From assembly GCA_964344295.1 (NCBI GenBank), contig CAYFMR010000004.1:1-64000 (forward strand): a stretch of DNA of 64,000 nt, in the 5' to 3' direction. Shown piece after piece: positions 40,870 through 49,606 of the stretch (position 1 is the stretch's first letter; each line of letters starts with the position of its first letter). The DNA is from JAAYFJ01 sp964344295. Lineage in GTDB: Bacteria > Bacillota > Clostridia > Tissierellales > Peptoniphilaceae. Below the pieces are notes generated by a model. The model worked only from the letters and a program-made list of their open reading frames with translations. It did not search any database and had not been told where the DNA came from. A program made the translations under genes and the position numbers.

Positions 40870-42821
40870 CAGCTGACCTGTGCCCCGGCGTCTACGTCGT
40901 TGAGAAGGCTCAGGACTGAGAGTTCACCCTTGGCATCTTCTGCAGCCAGGATCATACCGTTGGATGCCACACCCCTGAGTTTGACGGGTTTTAAATTGGC
41001 GATGACCACAACTTTTTTATCGACTAGGTCTTCTGGTTGATACCATGTTTTCAATCCGGAGACGATCTGACGGGTTTCAAAGCCTAAGTCCACTTGCAAG
41101 ACATAGAGTTTGTCCGCATCGGGGTGGGCCTCGCAACTGAGGACTTTTCCTACGACTAAGTCCAGCTTGTCGAAGTCGTCGATGGTGATTTCCGGTTTCA
41201 TTTCATGAGCCGGCTTTTCTTCGTCCGCCGTCTTACCCAGACGTTCTTTTAAGAGCTTGTCATTGGCTTCACTTAAGCGCACCAACTCTTTGGGGATGTC
41301 CAGACGCGGGAAGATGATCTCGCCTTTTTGTACTTTGGTGCCATCTTTCATGAGGCCCCAAGTTTTTGCGTCATCCCAAGCGGGAGCGTCGGCCAGGCCC
41401 AGTTGGCGACGAATTTCGTCGGCGGTGGCAGGCATAAAGGGTTTTAACAGGCAGCTGACGATGCGCAGTGCCTCTGCTAAGTGATAGAGCACCACTTGTA
41501 GACGAGCCGGGTCTTCTTTGACCAAGACCCAGGGCATCGTTTCGTCGACGTATTTGTTGCTGCGACGGACGATTTTCCAGATTTCATCCAGTGCCATGGA
41601 GAAGTTGTAGTCTTCCAACAGGGCTTCCATGCGACCAGCGGTGGACACGCAGAGTTCGTGCAGTTCTTTGTCCACATCGGTGGTGGATTCGCCGTATTGG
41701 AGAACGCCATCGTTGTATTTTTCCACCATGGACACCGTACGGGACACCAGGTTACCCAAGTCGTTGGCCAAGTCGGTGTTTAAGCGTTGCAAAAAGCGTT
41801 CTTTGTTAAAGGAGCCGTCTGAGCCAAAATGGAATTCTCGCAACAGGAAGTAGCGGAAAGCGTCGTTGCCGTATAGTTCAATAATGGGTTCCGGGTAAAC
41901 CACGTTTCCTTTGGATTTGCTCATCTTGTCGTCGTCAAAGAGGATCCAGCCGTGACCGAAGATGCGTCTAGGTATGGGCAGGTCCAGGGCCATTAACAGA
42001 GCCGGCCAGATGATGGCGTGGAAGCGAACGATTTCCTTGCCCACAAAGTGGGTGTAAGCCGGCCAATAGCCTTGCATGGAGTCCGGATTTTCCCCGTCGT
42101 AGCCCAGAGCTGTCAGATAGCAGGCCAAAGCGTCAATCCACACATAGATGACGTGTTTTTCGTCAAAGGGGACCTTTACGCCCCAATCAATGGAGGAGCG
42201 AGTCATCGACAAGTCTTCCAAGCCGCCTTTTAAGAAGTTATTGATCATTTCATTTTTACGGCTTTCTGGGGTGAGGAAGAGGGGATTTTCTTCATAGAGG
42301 GCTAAAATTCTGTCGCGGTACGCAGACAGGCGGAAGAAATAGGCTTCTTCTTCCTGGATATGAGTCGGACGGCCGCAGTCGGGGCAGGTATGGCTTTCAC
42401 CTAGCTGGCTTTCCGTCCAATACGATTCGCAAGGAGTGCAGTAGTATCCTTCGTATTTGGACTTATAGATCTCGCCCTTATCATAAAGGGTTTGGAAAAT
42501 CTTTTGGACCACTTCTTGGTGGCGGGGATCCGTGCTGCGTTGGAAGGCATCGTAGTCCACTTCCAGCATTTCCCACAGCTTTTTAATGCCTTCGACGATG
42601 TGATCGACATAGGCTTGTGGTTCTACCCCGGCCTCTGCCGCTTTGTCTGCAATTTTTTGGCCGTGTTCGTCAGATCCCGTGGTGAAGAACACGTCATAGC
42701 CGCGATAGGTGAAGTACTTTTTCACCGTATCGGTGGCTACGGTGCAGTAGGTGTGTCCAATGTGCAGGTAGTCTGACGGATAATAAATGGGGGTAGTAAT
42801 ATAACGTTTTTCTTTAGTCAT
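40869..42821 (-). CDS. metG: Methionyl-tRNA synthetase
   Basis: 650-aa class I synthetase. HIGH-type HIGHTYCTV near residue 16, zinc knuckle CTPC-CPDC (about 125-145), KMSKSKGN signature (about 297-303) and a C-terminal EMAP/Tyr-type tRNA-binding domain (about 545-650). Start is ATG at 42821, eight bases from AAAGGAG. Preceded by a Met T-box. Leads the rsmA-arsR transcript. Confidence 0.97.
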   Translation of the reverse strand: MTKEKRYITTPIYYPSDYLHIGHTYCTVATDTVKKYFTYRGYDVFFTTGSDEHGQKIADKAAEAGVEPQAYVDHIVEGIKKLWEMLEVDYDAFQRSTDPRHQEVVQKIFQTLYDKGEIYKSKYEGYYCTPCESYWTESQLGESHTCPDCGRPTHIQEEEAYFFRLSAYRDRILALYEENPLFLTPESRKNEMINNFLKGGLEDLSMTRSSIDWGVKVPFDEKHVIYVWIDALACYLTALGYDGENPDSMQGYWPAYTHFVGKEIVRFHAIIWPALLMALDLPIPRRIFGHGWILFDDDKMSKSKGNVVYPEPIIELYGNDAFRYFLLREFHFGSDGSFNKERFLQRLNTDLANDLGNLVSRTVSMVEKYNDGVLQYGESTTDVDKELHELCVSTAGRMEALLEDYNFSMALDEIWKIVRRSNKYVDETMPWVLVKEDPARLQVVLYHLAEALRIVSCLLKPFMPATADEIRRQLGLADAPAWDDAKTWGLMKDGTKVQKGEIIFPRLDIPKELVRLSEANDKLLKERLGKTADEEKPAHEMKPEITIDDFDKLDLVVGKVLSCEAHPDADKLYVLQVDLGFETRQIVSGLKTWYQPEDLVDKKVVVIANLKPVKLRGVASNGMILAAEDAKGELSVLSLLNDVDAGAQVS

Positions 42822-42899
42822 CGACATGGCTCCTTTCAAAAAGACCGTCTAGCGGCTTTTTATGTTCGGTTCATCGCGGAAAGCACACTAACTCCGGTC

Positions 42900-43110
42900 C
42901 ATAAAAAAAGTCTCTATGCAAGCATAGAGACGAAAATTTCCGCGGTACCACTCTAATTAGCCCAAAGGCTCTCTCGGTTCGCTGTATCGGGCGTACCCGG
43001 CTTTCGCTGCGCGCAAGGCCATGTTCTTCTGTTTTTCCTCCTGTTTCACACCGGCCAACAGGTCTCTGCAAGGGCCAACAGCCTACTCTTCTTGCGATCG
43101 CATTGATGGT
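42900..43110 (-). promoter_or_regulatory. T-box leader of metG (Met specific)
   Basis: The conserved T-box TGGTACCGCG lies at 42941-42950 (minus strand), preceded by GAG and followed by a terminator stem GTCTCTATGC / GCATAGAGAC (about 42909-42931) with a T run at 42903-42908. The stem I region runs to about 43110. An ATG at 43020-43022 lies in the GAACATGG segment typical of a specifier loop, matching metG downstream. Confidence 0.92.
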
Positions 43111-43155
43111 GTCATTATATATGAATTTCTCTATCATTGTCAACCAAAGCAAGTA

Positions 43156-43182
43156 AAAAAGACGGCTGAGCCGTCTTTTTTA
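43156..43182 (-). terminator. Intrinsic terminator of the lipoprotein gene
   Basis: GACGGC (43161-43166) / GCCGTC (43170-43175) with flanking A and T runs; 5' side overlaps the end of the gene. Confidence 0.8.
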
Positions 43183-43611
43183 CTCACTTAAATCTACATA
43201 GATCTCAGGCAGCTCGTTCGTCGCCTCCAAGGTCGTCCAGAAGACCAGGTCCATCTGTTTCCCCGGCACCAGTCCGGTCAAGGTTTTCTTTTCCTGTCCC
43301 AATTCGTTGCCCCCTTCGTCGGCAAACACGACATAGACCGTGCCATTAAAGGTCTTTTCTTCGTCGCCGTTCACCAAGGTGACCGTACAGCGTTTTTGTT
43401 CACCAAAACCTTCTTCATAGGCGGCTTTGGCCTCTACGTTAGCCAAGTCTCCTTCCCCCACCTTTACAGCCGTTTCCGGAATGTCCGTCATGGCTCTTTG
43501 GGCTCCGCCGTCCCCACTTTGCTCCGCAGGTGCTCCTCCTCCGCAAGCCGTTAATAGCAGCGTTGCACACAGCATCACTAGGGCTAAAATCCATCCCATT
43601 CTCTTTTTCAA
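43180..43611 (-). CDS. Small lipoprotein of unknown function
   Basis: 143 aa. Signal peptide with lipobox LTAC (Cys at about residue 23), a Gly/Gln-rich tether, and then a domain of about 90 residues with beta-strand character (CTVTLVNGDEEKTFNG, YVVFADEGGNELG), possibly Ig-like, resembling FxLYD/DUF3426-type extracellular domains. No family confirmed. RBS GGAGG. Confidence 0.75.
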   Translation of the reverse strand: MKKRMGWILALVMLCATLLLTACGGGAPAEQSGDGGAQRAMTDIPETAVKVGEGDLANVEAKAAYEEGFGEQKRCTVTLVNGDEEKTFNGTVYVVFADEGGNELGQEKKTLTGLVPGKQMDLVFWTTLEATNELPEIYVDLSE

Positions 43612-43704
43612 TTCCTACACCTCCTAAATTTTTGTTGTTCGCAGGTGTAATACCAAAATTACACCCAATACTCTGGGAATTTGCAACGATAAACTGTTAA
43701 AGAG

Positions 43705-45663
43705 CTAGTCGGCAGGCGTCAATAAAAAAAGCGCCGCCCCAAAGGCTTTCAGTGTAAAGACTAAGTGGTATAGGGGAGCCTTTTCCACCTTCATCACGTT
43801 CATGGAGGGGTGAACAAAGGTTAAAAATCGTTCCCAAGTGGAATAGTCCAGCCGTTCCGGACAACCCAGTGACTCCCAACGGTCGTAAATAGACGCATCC
43901 TCTTCCCCCATGGTAAAGCGGGTGACGTAGTAATCTCCCTGCAGCCCCTGTAAGTTGACCACCCACTTTTTCTGTTGCCGAATCCCCGGTTGAAAGTCGC
44001 CTTCTGTCCATTGTGCCCCTGCATCGTTAAAGACTAACAGCTCATAGCCGTGTTCCGAGGCAGTCAGCCAGTAGCCATCGCCCTGGGCTAGGATTTCATC
44101 ACCCATAAGCGCCAAAAATGTCATGGCAAAATAAAGGGGTTTGTAGAGAAAATTCGCCGTCACCAAGCCTGGCCCGCCAAAAAAAGTCTCGTTGGTCAAC
44201 TCCAAGTCTTCGGTGATCATGTCCACCGCCTGCCAGCGATACATACGGCCTTGTTGCGCCTCGGCAAAGATCCAGGACACCGCCTCCAGCCGGTCATAGA
44301 GAGGATGGGGGATCACCGGTAAAAAAAGTGGCAGCTTGACATCTTCCGGCACGGCCAACCAGGAGCGCACCGTCTTTTCCCCATAGACGCCACTGAAATT
44401 TTCCACAAAGTCTTCCAAGATCGACGCTTCCACCTCAGTCGTGTCAATGATGGGAATCAGTTTTTCCGCCGCAAAGAATTCCAAAATGGCCTCCACCCTG
44501 GTCCAGTTGTGAAACCGGCGGTTTTTTCCACGATAGATATCCATATCTGCAGAGAACAGGCGGGAAATGAGTCCATAGCGGAAATGGATTCGCTTTTGCA
44601 TGGCGATAAAAAGCTGGCGGTTTTCTTCTTCTAGCCACAAAGAAGCTTCGCCCATATCGATGACCTCGGGCTTGGGAAAGGGGCCGAGACTGTCTTGGCG
44701 TACCGTCAAATCCAGTCGGGTCATCTCGTCGGTGGCATAGTAGCGATCCCACCCTCTGAGTTGGCCCTCCATGGCATCCATGGCCTCCTCCCAAGGTAGC
44801 GCTCGTATCACGGTCATGGTTTTCACTTCCTCATCGGTTAAGCGATAGGCCTTCCTGTATTCCCGAGGCGTCATGTGGTAATGGCGTTTGAAGTGCTGGT
44901 TATAGTAACGCACATGGCTAAAACCCACCTCTTCGGCAATGCGACCGATAAAGAGATCCGAATCCAATAACAATTTCGTGGACTCTTCCACTCGAATCTG
45001 GTTTAAGTACTCCTTAAAACTTTGACCGGTAAGCTCCTTAATCTTGCTGGAAAGGTAGTTTTCCGACAAATACTCTGCCCCGGCCAAGTCGGAAAGGCGA
45101 ATTTGCTTATGGTAGTTGTGAGACATGTACTTTAAGATGCGGTGATAGCGAGCTAGCTGTTCCTCGTCCTCTTTCAAGCTATCCAGCTCATAATAGAGGT
45201 AGTGAAAGTGGTTGAGCAAATGGTACATGAGCTTTAGCAGCAGATTTTCCACCTGCTCATCAAAATCGTCCATCTGCTGGATCGCCTCAAAGGAAAGCCG
45301 CGCCAATAGCTCTCGCAAATAAACATAGCGCCAATCGTCCATTCGATCTCCCGGTGCATTGGTATAAAAAAAGACCGTGGCGGCGTCTTCGTAGTAGCGA
45401 GCGAAAAATGTGGGGTCGACCTCCACCACCAACACCTTGTTGGGACCTTGACCCTGGATGGCATAAACCTCATCTTCATTGATGATCTCTACCTCGTTTT
45501 GACTGACCTCATAGCGCTCCGACTCCACCGTCAGCGATAGTGACCCCTCTAACACCCATAAAATCGTCAATGCGTTTTTCCACTGAAAGGGAATGGATAT
45601 GATTTCCTCAAACGTCACTCGCACTGGTAAGTGACGGGGGAATTCTACATAGACCTTACGCAC
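43705..45663 (-). CDS. AraC-family regulator with C-terminal GH39-like domain
   Basis: 652 aa. N-terminal cupin-like sensor (about residues 1-125), AraC helix-turn-helix pair (about 190-290: LSDLAGAEYLSENYLSSKIK and IAEEVGFSHVRYYNQHFKRHYHMTPREYR), then a long region resembling GH39 beta-xylosidase: FFGGPGLVTANFLYKPLYFAMTFLALMGDE matches the conserved GxGLxTxNxxxKPxYxAFxFL block. The NEPN acid/base motif is absent, so the domain probably senses a sugar and is not enzymatic. Start is GTG at 45663 with AGGAGGTGGG upstream. Divergent from the GntR/ABC operon. Confidence 0.85.
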   Translation of the reverse strand: MRKVYVEFPRHLPVRVTFEEIISIPFQWKNALTILWVLEGSLSLTVESERYEVSQNEVEIINEDEVYAIQGQGPNKVLVVEVDPTFFARYYEDAATVFFYTNAPGDRMDDWRYVYLRELLARLSFEAIQQMDDFDEQVENLLLKLMYHLLNHFHYLYYELDSLKEDEEQLARYHRILKYMSHNYHKQIRLSDLAGAEYLSENYLSSKIKELTGQSFKEYLNQIRVEESTKLLLDSDLFIGRIAEEVGFSHVRYYNQHFKRHYHMTPREYRKAYRLTDEEVKTMTVIRALPWEEAMDAMEGQLRGWDRYYATDEMTRLDLTVRQDSLGPFPKPEVIDMGEASLWLEEENRQLFIAMQKRIHFRYGLISRLFSADMDIYRGKNRRFHNWTRVEAILEFFAAEKLIPIIDTTEVEASILEDFVENFSGVYGEKTVRSWLAVPEDVKLPLFLPVIPHPLYDRLEAVSWIFAEAQQGRMYRWQAVDMITEDLELTNETFFGGPGLVTANFLYKPLYFAMTFLALMGDEILAQGDGYWLTASEHGYELLVFNDAGAQWTEGDFQPGIRQQKKWVVNLQGLQGDYYVTRFTMGEEDASIYDRWESLGCPERLDYSTWERFLTFVHPSMNVMKVEKAPLYHLVFTLKAFGAALFLLTPAD

Positions 45664-45744
45664 AAACCCACCTCCTATGCCCCGATTATACCACAGAGCC
45701 ATGGGGGCCTCGGCTGTCCCTGTGGTGATTTTTATTTTTTGGTC

Positions 45745-45783
45745 TTGACAAATCGCATCGCTGGTTATGCTGTACATATACAG
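45745..45783 (+). promoter_or_regulatory. Promoter and operator of the GntR/ABC operon
   Basis: TTGACA (45745-45750) begins a promoter with a TATGCT -10 at 45766-45771. Directly over it is a dyad CTGTA (45770-45774) - CATA - TACAG (45779-45783), the kind of short palindrome YtrA-type regulators bind, so the operon is probably self-repressed. Confidence 0.6.
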
Positions 45784-45810
45784 TAAGAACAACAAGAGAT
45801 GAGGTATACC

Positions 45811-46191
45811 ATGAATCTATTGCTTACCAATCAGGGAGACGTCCCGATCTATGAACAAATCGTCCGCCAAATCAAAGCGCTCATCCTCACCGGAGAGCTG
45901 CCACCCGGCTATGCGCTACCCGGCATGCGCACCCTAGCTCGGGATCTGCATATCTCTTTGATCACCACCAAACGAGCCTACGATGAACTCCAAGCGGAGG
46001 GCTACATCGAAACCATCGCCGGGAAAGGCTCTTTTGTGGCCCAAAGAAACCACACACTGGTGCGAGAAGAAGGCCTGGTGCGCCTGGAAGAACTTTTAGA
46101 CGAAGTGCTGACCACGGCGCGTCTCTATGCTATTTCCTACACGGAAGTGATCCATATTCTCGACACCTTAAAGGAGGCAAGCGATGACTGA
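45811..46191 (+). CDS. GntR-family regulator, YtrA type
   Basis: 126-aa winged-helix regulator with HTH LPGMRTLARDLHISLITTKRAYDEL and the GYIETIAGKGSFV wing; the short C-terminal dimerisation helix, with no ligand domain, defines the YtrA subgroup. Such proteins repress an adjacent ABC exporter operon. Start is ATG with GATGAGG RBS. Its stop overlaps the ABC ATPase start. Immediate upstream palindrome is a likely operator. Confidence 0.92.
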   Translation: MNLLLTNQGDVPIYEQIVRQIKALILTGELPPGYALPGMRTLARDLHISLITTKRAYDELQAEGYIETIAGKGSFVAQRNHTLVREEGLVRLEELLDEVLTTARLYAISYTEVIHILDTLKEASDD

Positions 46192-47023
46192 CATCCATAT
46201 CCGAGACATTTCCAAAATCTACCCCCAATTTCGATTAGAACCTTTAACCCTTACCCTGCCCCATGCCATGGTCGTAGGACTCATCGGGGAAAACGGCGCC
46301 GGTAAGACCACGCTGATGAAAATGCTTTTAGGGATCACCCGTCCTAGCAGTGGCACCATTTTCTGGGACGAAAAGCCTTTTGGCCCTGAGCTTCTCCCTC
46401 TGCTAGGCTTTATGATCGGCCATGCGGAGGTGTGGGAGCGCATGAAGGCACCTGAGGTGGGCCGGTTTTTCCAAAAGGTGTATCCCCTCTGGGATCAGGA
46501 GCGCTACCTGAGCATGCTTCACGAGCTGAATACGCCCTTGGATACTCCAGTATCTACCATGTCCACAGGTAATCAACAGAAAGTGCAAGTGGCCGCCGCC
46601 TTGGCCCATGAGGCCCAGTACCTCTTTTTAGACGAGCCCACTGCCGGGCTGGATCCCATTGCTCGCCGAGACACCTTAAGGCTTATCCACCGAGAGGCTA
46701 TGGACCGGGAAATGGGCGTGCTCATCTCGTCTCACATCACCACCGACTTGGAGTCCATCGCCGATTATCTGGTGATGATCCATCAAGGCCACCTACTCTT
46801 AGAGGGGCCAAAAGACGAGCTGTTGGAGACTCATCACCTGATCCAGTGGCCCTCAGACTATGACTTTCCCACTTCCCGTATGGTGTACGCCGAAGCGGGC
46901 CCCTATGGCCAAAAAGGGCTTTGGTGCGGGCCGTTACCGCCTAAGGAAACCGTGGTAGCCGAGCGCCCCACCATTGAAGATCTATTTTACTACTATACGA
47001 AAGCACAAAGGAGGTCATCATGA
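46184..47023 (+). CDS. ABC transporter ATPase
   Basis: 279 aa. Walker A GENGAGKTT, Q-loop region LGFMIGH, signature MSTGNQQKVQ (a variant of LSGGQ), Walker B LFLDEPTAGLDP and switch SSHI. Forms an exporter with the permease in the next gene. Start overlaps gntR by 8 bp; stop overlaps the permease by 4 bp. Confidence 0.95.
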   Translation: MTDIHIRDISKIYPQFRLEPLTLTLPHAMVVGLIGENGAGKTTLMKMLLGITRPSSGTIFWDEKPFGPELLPLLGFMIGHAEVWERMKAPEVGRFFQKVYPLWDQERYLSMLHELNTPLDTPVSTMSTGNQQKVQVAAALAHEAQYLFLDEPTAGLDPIARRDTLRLIHREAMDREMGVLISSHITTDLESIADYLVMIHQGHLLLEGPKDELLETHHLIQWPSDYDFPTSRMVYAEAGPYGQKGLWCGPLPPKETVVAERPTIEDLFYYYTKAQRRSS

Positions 47024-47700
47024 GAGCCTTATGGTACCGTCTGTGGAACACCCGTCGTACATACCTGCTCGTCAGTCTCGTCGTTAGCGTCTTCATCTTC
47101 TTTATCATCACCGAAGAGGGGGAAAGGCTTTGGCCGGTCTTACCCATTGCGGCTATGTACCTGAGCATGATGGTCGGCTCTACGGCCATCGGCTTAGATC
47201 AGGCTAACTTTTTTCTCACCTTTTCCAAGGCCCTACCCTTCACCCATCGTCAAGTGGTAGGATGCTATTTTATCACTTCACTAGGGGCATACGCTGTCAG
47301 TCTTGTGTTGGGCGTCACCCTTCTCCTGCTACGCCACCATACCCTCGATGCTGCCATCATCCCCCTTTTTGCTTTACTCATCGGTATCGGCATCGGCCTC
47401 ACCGGACTTTTACTCACAGCTGTTTTTCGGTTCGGCTCTCGCATCTCTCAGCTCCTCCCTGTGGCTTTTTTTCTTCTAAGCTATGGAGGTGCCCAGATCC
47501 TCAAAGCCGTTTTTGCACCGGAACAATTAGCTCACCTAGGAGAGCAGCTCCAAAATCTGGGCCCCGCCCTTTGTTATGGCGTGCTCATCTTGGGGGCCTT
47601 CCTTTATGCGATCGCCTTCCCCTTATCACATCCAAAGGAGTTGCCATGTCCACCACCATCCACCACGGTTTTCATCCCATTGCCCTCTGCTCTGCCATGA
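47020..47700 (+). CDS. ABC-2-like permease
   Basis: 226 aa with about six membrane helices (from residue 15 onward). Part of the YtrA-type ABC export unit; substrate unknown, though related systems react to cell-envelope antibiotics. The last 30 residues (from HPKELPCPPPS) are Pro-rich and overlap the RBS and start of the next gene by 55 bp, so the true C-terminus may have been extended by mutation. Confidence 0.85.
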   Translation: MRALWYRLWNTRRTYLLVSLVVSVFIFFIITEEGERLWPVLPIAAMYLSMMVGSTAIGLDQANFFLTFSKALPFTHRQVVGCYFITSLGAYAVSLVLGVTLLLLRHHTLDAAIIPLFALLIGIGIGLTGLLLTAVFRFGSRISQLLPVAFFLLSYGGAQILKAVFAPEQLAHLGEQLQNLGPALCYGVLILGAFLYAIAFPLSHPKELPCPPPSTTVFIPLPSALP

Positions 47701-47999
47701 TCATCAGCTACCACGCCTTCCCAGGCGTGCCCATCTTCTCGGCAGGTGTCCTGGTGCTGGCATCTCTCGCCGGCCTGGCCATGGCGAAAAACCTTTACTA
47801 CCTGCCGCAGCGACGTTTACAAAATACTTTCATCGAATTGATCTACTTAGGCGTTTTGGACAGCATCATGCGCTTTCTCCCCTGGCCCGCCTTCTACCGC
47901 GCCGCCTTAGCCATTGCCGTCTATGTGCTCGTCGTCAATCCCCGGTGGATGGATCGCCCTTTGGTCACCCGCACCATCCAGGAAAATCGACCATCATAA
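47646..47999 (+). CDS. Small membrane protein downstream of the ABC genes
   Basis: 117 aa with three to four hydrophobic segments (about residues 10-50 and 80-100) and basic loops (YLPQRRLQ, WMDRPLVTR). No family recognised. Clear RBS AAAGGAG seven bases before ATG 47646, inside the end of the permease gene. Likely an accessory membrane subunit of the ABC system. Confidence 0.75.
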   Translation: MSTTIHHGFHPIALCSAMIISYHAFPGVPIFSAGVLVLASLAGLAMAKNLYYLPQRRLQNTFIELIYLGVLDSIMRFLPWPAFYRAALAIAVYVLVVNPRWMDRPLVTRTIQENRPS

Positions 48000-48393
48000 A
48001 CATAGCCCTCCCTTCATCCGCCTAGCTTTCCTCTCATGGTGCCGTACCGCCTTGTGATCTCCCCATCATCCTTTTTTAAAGCCTCCACCCTCTGACGGCG
48101 ACCTACTGCGGCATGGTGACGGAGCCACATGTTCGCACCCCCGCGCCTTTGGAAAACCACCTGCTCAAAAACATCAAAAAACCCTGCTATGTCATACCAC
48201 AGCAGGGTTTTCGTATTTTTTGATCACGCAGGGTGCACCGATTCTGGTACCTCGACGACACACCGGCTTTCGCATTGACCATGCGCCACTTTGTCACCCT
48301 CCATCCCCCGAGCCATGCTTCCCGGGCCAGCCCACAACACAGATATGCAGCGCCACATCCGCTAGATCACGATTGCTTCCCCATATGCACGGA
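48000..48393. other. Intergenic stretch, 394 bp
   Basis: Contains a hairpin terminator at 48174-48212 (AAACCCTGCT 48179-48188 / AGCAGGGTTT 48201-48210), T-rich on the + strand (TTTTCG) and followed by TTTTTTGATG on the minus strand. The remaining sequence, both sides, shows no RBS-preceded frame or recognisable element. Confidence 0.6.
48174..48212. terminator. Terminator between convergent ABC and sdpI transcripts
   Basis: 10-bp stem AAACCCTGCT / AGCAGGGTTT with T tracts on both strands, one tail reading TTTTTTGATG. Confidence 0.8.
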
Positions 48394-49047
48394 TCATAGG
48401 GACTCGTGTCCTCCATATTTTTGGCGATAGAGGCGATAGGCGTAGATGACGGGAACCACGGTGATGATGATCGCTATAGCCACCAGGGCATACCAAAGTT
48501 TGCCTCCGGAGCCGAGCAGGCCGATCCCCATCATGCCTACTCCGCCCAGCATCCACAGGTAACCGCCCAAGCGATGCGTCTTATCCCACACCTCGTCATC
48601 TTCCAAAGTCCACGGCGTCTTAATCCCTATGGTGTAGTTGCGTTTGAGTTTGGGCAGATCATTGCCAATATAGAGAAATAAAAGACCCATGGCCACGGTC
48701 ATCCAGCCATTTATATCCACCCCATACCCTAGATTGTAGGCTAGGGCTAATCCCTGGACCACGACCATAAAGACGGGAACGACGATTCGCATCAGAGCCA
48801 TGACATTGCCATGATTTTTTCGTTTGGGATCCGCTTTGGTCATCCAGATCATCAGCCCATAGACTACAAGCATCGACAGGGGCATGCCTACAGCACCCAT
48901 CCACTTAGAAGAAAACCCGTCCGGTATGCCGTAGAGGTTAAAGTGGGTCACCATGGGATCTGGCAGCTCTCGATAAAACCAAAGCCCCAAAAACACCGGC
49001 ACAGCCATGATGATCCAACCCACAGCCCACCGATTGCTAGACTTCAT
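48394..49047 (-). CDS. sdpI: SdpI-family immunity/membrane protein (DUF1648)
   Basis: 217 aa with about six transmembrane helices. The N-terminal DUF1648 motif LPDPMVTHFNLYGIPDG (residues about 29-45) and the C-terminal NYTIGIKTPWTLEDDEVWDKTHRLGG stretch are diagnostic of SdpI. In Bacillus it confers immunity to the SdpC cannibalism toxin and sequesters SdpR. Its start overlaps the sdpR-like gene by 11 bp. No SdpABC toxin gene is in the window. Confidence 0.92.
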   Translation of the reverse strand: MKSSNRWAVGWIIMAVPVFLGLWFYRELPDPMVTHFNLYGIPDGFSSKWMGAVGMPLSMLVVYGLMIWMTKADPKRKNHGNVMALMRIVVPVFMVVVQGLALAYNLGYGVDINGWMTVAMGLLFLYIGNDLPKLKRNYTIGIKTPWTLEDDEVWDKTHRLGGYLWMLGGVGMMGIGLLGSGGKLWYALVAIAIIITVVPVIYAYRLYRQKYGGHESL

Positions 49048-49321
49048 GGCAATGATCCTTCTCTTTTTGTGGTAAAAAACCCATAAAATACGCCAATACC
49101 TCTTCCATCACCGATGCGTTAAGGGCATAATACCGGAAATTACCCTCCCTGGTTTCCAAGACCAGGTCCGCTTCTTTCAGTACGTTCAGGTGATAGGAGA
49201 CCGTCGCGGCTGCCATGTCAAAGTGTCCCGCGATCTCTCCGGCATTGAGTCTTCCTGCCCGCAACAAGGTTAAGATCTCCCGGCGGTTTGCGTCACTCAG
49301 CGCTTTAAATGTTTTTTTCAT
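49037..49321 (-). CDS. sdpR: SdpR-like ArsR-family autorepressor
   Basis: 94-aa helix-turn-helix protein, MKKTFKALSDANRREIL and AATVSYHLNVLKEADLV, like SdpR that represses sdpRI until SdpI captures it at the membrane. RBS GAGGTG upstream. No metal-binding Cys/His motif. Overlaps sdpI by 11 bp. Confidence 0.88.
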   Translation of the reverse strand: MKKTFKALSDANRREILTLLRAGRLNAGEIAGHFDMAAATVSYHLNVLKEADLVLETREGNFRYYALNASVMEEVLAYFMGFLPQKEKDHCHEV

Positions 49322-49538
49322 ATCCGCACCTCTGCTTTCTATTTCGAAGTATCTCTAATCATAGTGTACTCCATCGCTATGATTTGCACAAGGAGGAGTT
49401 TTCATTCTCACGCCTTTGTGTGCGATGATTCAATGCGAGAGGCTCCTCATTGCCTGGTATTCACAGGGCTGGATGACATGGGTGTCCTCAAGGTTCAAGG
49501 ATAGTTGTAAACTTTGCTAACATTTCTTTTTTAGTTTA

Positions 49539-49550
49539 TGCTATGATAAT
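49539..49550 (+). promoter_or_regulatory. Extended -10 promoter of the FadR-type gene
   Basis: TGC-TATGAT (49542-49547), extended -10; no good -35. Confidence 0.4.
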
Positions 49551-49606
49551 AAAATAAATCATAGAACGAAATGGAATGCAGAGGAGCCGAGAAAGGGGAA
49601 TGACAC

